Assembly: GCA_903953145.1 (NCBI GenBank)
Contig: CAJBIL010000078.1
Location: forward strand, 1-8,927
DNA: 8,927 bases
Reading direction: 5' to 3'
DNA from: an uncultured beta proteobacterium
GTDB lineage: Bacteria > Pseudomonadota > Gammaproteobacteria > Burkholderiales > Rhodocyclaceae
The notes beneath the pieces are model-generated. The model did no database searches. It saw only the letters and a program-made list of their open reading frames with translations, and had not been told where the DNA came from. Positions 7,816 through 8,927 of this stretch are shown here, in pieces; the first letter of the stretch is position 1; the number at the start of each line of letters is the position of its first letter. Made by a program: the position numbers and the translations under genes.

Positions 7816-8927
7816 TAGCGCACCTCCCGATCACGTGAACGCAAGGCATCGCGTGAGCGTGTCTCATTCTTCTCGACGATCTGGGGCGGCACTTCACTGG
7901 ATACAACCGGCGCACTCCGCGACTGAGCCGGCATTTCCGCACTACTGCCAACACCGTTCTGTGTGGCAGTACCCACCGCTGCACCCGTCGCCTGCATCAA
8001 TTTATCAAGCGGCAGATAGAGCAGATTCCCCTGCCCTTTTGTATCGACCATCACCTTGCTTGTGCTGGCATAGATCTGCTGCATGGTCTCAAGATACAAA
8101 CGACTACGCGTCACTTCCGGCGCCTTGGCATATTCGGTATTAATTTGCTTGAAACGACTGGCATCACCCTCAGCCGTTGCAATCAGGCGTTGCTTGTAAC
8201 CATCGGCTTCCTGCAACAGACGTGCAGCGGTACCCTTGGCTTTTGGAACGACGTCATTCGCGTAGGCTTGGCCTTCATTTTTTTGCCGTTCGCGATCCTG
8301 TCCCGCCTTCACGGCATCATCAAACGCAGCCTGAACCTGCTCCGGCGGTTGCGCATTCTGCATCGTCACCTTGGAGATCAGAATACCTGTCTTGTAGCGA
8401 TCAAGGATGTCCTGCATCAGCTTGGAAGCATTTGCCGCAATCTGTTCACGTCCCTCATAAAGCACGAAGTCCATCTTGCTTTTACCCACGATTTCACGAA
8501 TAGACGTTTCGGCAACCTGCATTACTGCATCGTCCGCATGTCGATTGTTGAAAATGTATTCAACCGGATCTTTCAGGATGTACTGGACGGCGAACTGGAT
8601 GTTGATGATGTTTTCATCATCGGTCAGCATCAGAGCCTCCTTGAGGACCTTATTTTTTTCCGTGCCACGGTAACCAACTTCAATCGTGCGCACGCCCGAA
8701 ATATTCACCAGTTCATGTGACTGGATCGGGTAAGGCAAACGCCAGTTCAAGCCTGACTCGGTACTGGATTTATATTTCCCGAATTGCAGCACCAAACCAC
8801 GTTGCGAGGCATCAACAATGTAAAAACCGCTACCGAGCCAAACAGCAACGACCAGTGCCAGCAACAATCCGATGCCACCACCAAGAAATTTAGGATTGAA
8901 CTCCATGGGGGGGCGATTACTCCCCCC
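7815..8927 (-). CDS. hflK: FtsH protease modulator HflK, N-terminus outside window
   Basis: HflK pairs with HflC in the membrane complex that controls FtsH. The visible 370 residues run to the right edge with no stop, so the gene is incomplete at its 5' end. The ATG at 8906 would give 363 residues starting almost at the membrane helix. However, the seven in-frame codons before it encode GGSNRPP, matching the Gly/Pro-rich cytoplasmic segment that normally precedes the HflK membrane anchor. That ATG is thus most likely internal. Counting from it: membrane segment about 8-30, then FYIVDASQRGLVLQFGKY (28-45), the SPFH domain to about 190, a coiled-coil-prone region with RERQKNEGQAYANDVVPKAK (205-224) and the LYLETMQQIYAS element (270-281). 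The polar C-terminal tail (about 308-363) ends in two RSRD units. The expected upstream partner hflX is outside the window. Confidence 0.95.
   Translation of the reverse strand, partial: GGSNRPPMEFNPKFLGGGIGLLLALVVAVWLGSGFYIVDASQRGLVLQFGKYKSSTESGLNWRLPYPIQSHELVNISGVRTIEVGYRGTEKNKVLKEALMLTDDENIINIQFAVQYILKDPVEYIFNNRHADDAVMQVAETSIREIVGKSKMDFVLYEGREQIAANASKLMQDILDRYKTGILISKVTMQNAQPPEQVQAAFDDAVKAGQDRERQKNEGQAYANDVVPKAKGTAARLLQEADGYKQRLIATAEGDASRFKQINTEYAKAPEVTRSRLYLETMQQIYASTSKVMVDTKGQGNLLYLPLDKLMQATGAAVGTATQNGVGSSAEMPAQSRSAPVVSSEVPPQIVEKNETRSRDALRSRDREVR
7821..7828 (-). promoter_or_regulatory. Strong ribosome binding site of hflC
   Basis: GGGAGGTG, close to the ideal anti-16S pairing sequence, lies five bases before the hflC ATG and inside the last codons of hflK. 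It is the best Shine-Dalgarno in the minus-strand operon. It suggests that hflC is translated efficiently on its own as well as by coupling. Confidence 0.85.

Noticed and set aside
8145..8720. 191-residue open frame on the plus strand opposite hflK
   Set aside because: No recognisable family, and hflK is well supported on the other strand; a chance antisense frame.
8917..8919. TAA on the minus strand that could be the stop of an upstream hflX
   Set aside because: It is out of frame with hflK and only a few bases of the supposed gene would be visible. The open hflK frame over the same bases explains them better.
8907..8927. G6/C7 inverted repeat just before the hflK ATG, looking like a hairpin that hides the ribosome binding site
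   Set aside because: The run is in frame with hflK and encodes GGSNRPP, a normal Gly/Pro-rich HflK segment, so it is most simply coding sequence rather than a leader.

Overview
The window looks like ordinary, densely coding chromosome from a betaproteobacterium. Moderately high GC, the gene families and especially the order hflK-hflC-DUF2065-hisZ-purA point to a member of the Rhodocyclales/Nitrosomonadales type; that placement is inferred from gene content and recalled synteny, not from a search. Eight protein-coding genes cover nearly everything. I see no RNA gene, mobile element, CRISPR array, riboswitch or convincing rho-independent terminator, and no gene-free stretch longer than about 80 bases.

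Left part, plus strand: the 3' portion of tamB (cut by the left edge), then a medium-chain dehydrogenase/reductase that lacks the usual zinc ligands, then a CorA-type divalent-cation channel. Gaps are 81 and 48 bases, so the three could share a transcript, but nothing proves it.

Right part, minus strand, read from right to left: hflK (its 5' end lies beyond the right edge), hflC, a 61-residue DUF2065 membrane protein, hisZ and purA. Consecutive genes overlap by 1, 4, 4 and 8 bases, so this is one tightly packed operon with probable translational coupling throughout. It joins membrane protease control (HflK/HflC, which modulate FtsH), an uncharacterised small membrane protein, the regulatory subunit that activates the first enzyme of histidine synthesis, and the first committed enzyme of AMP synthesis from IMP. 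The two halves meet tail to tail, with only 9 bases between corA and purA.

Both edge genes are incomplete, and both edges are C6 runs on the plus strand. The first ATG visible in hflK is most likely an internal methionine, because the frame stays open to the edge and encodes Gly/Pro-rich residues typical of the HflK N-terminus. I found no new defence, mobile or biosynthetic system. The most interesting items are the overlapping operon with its DUF2065 member, the start of hflK, and a 12-base in-frame tandem repeat inside tamB.
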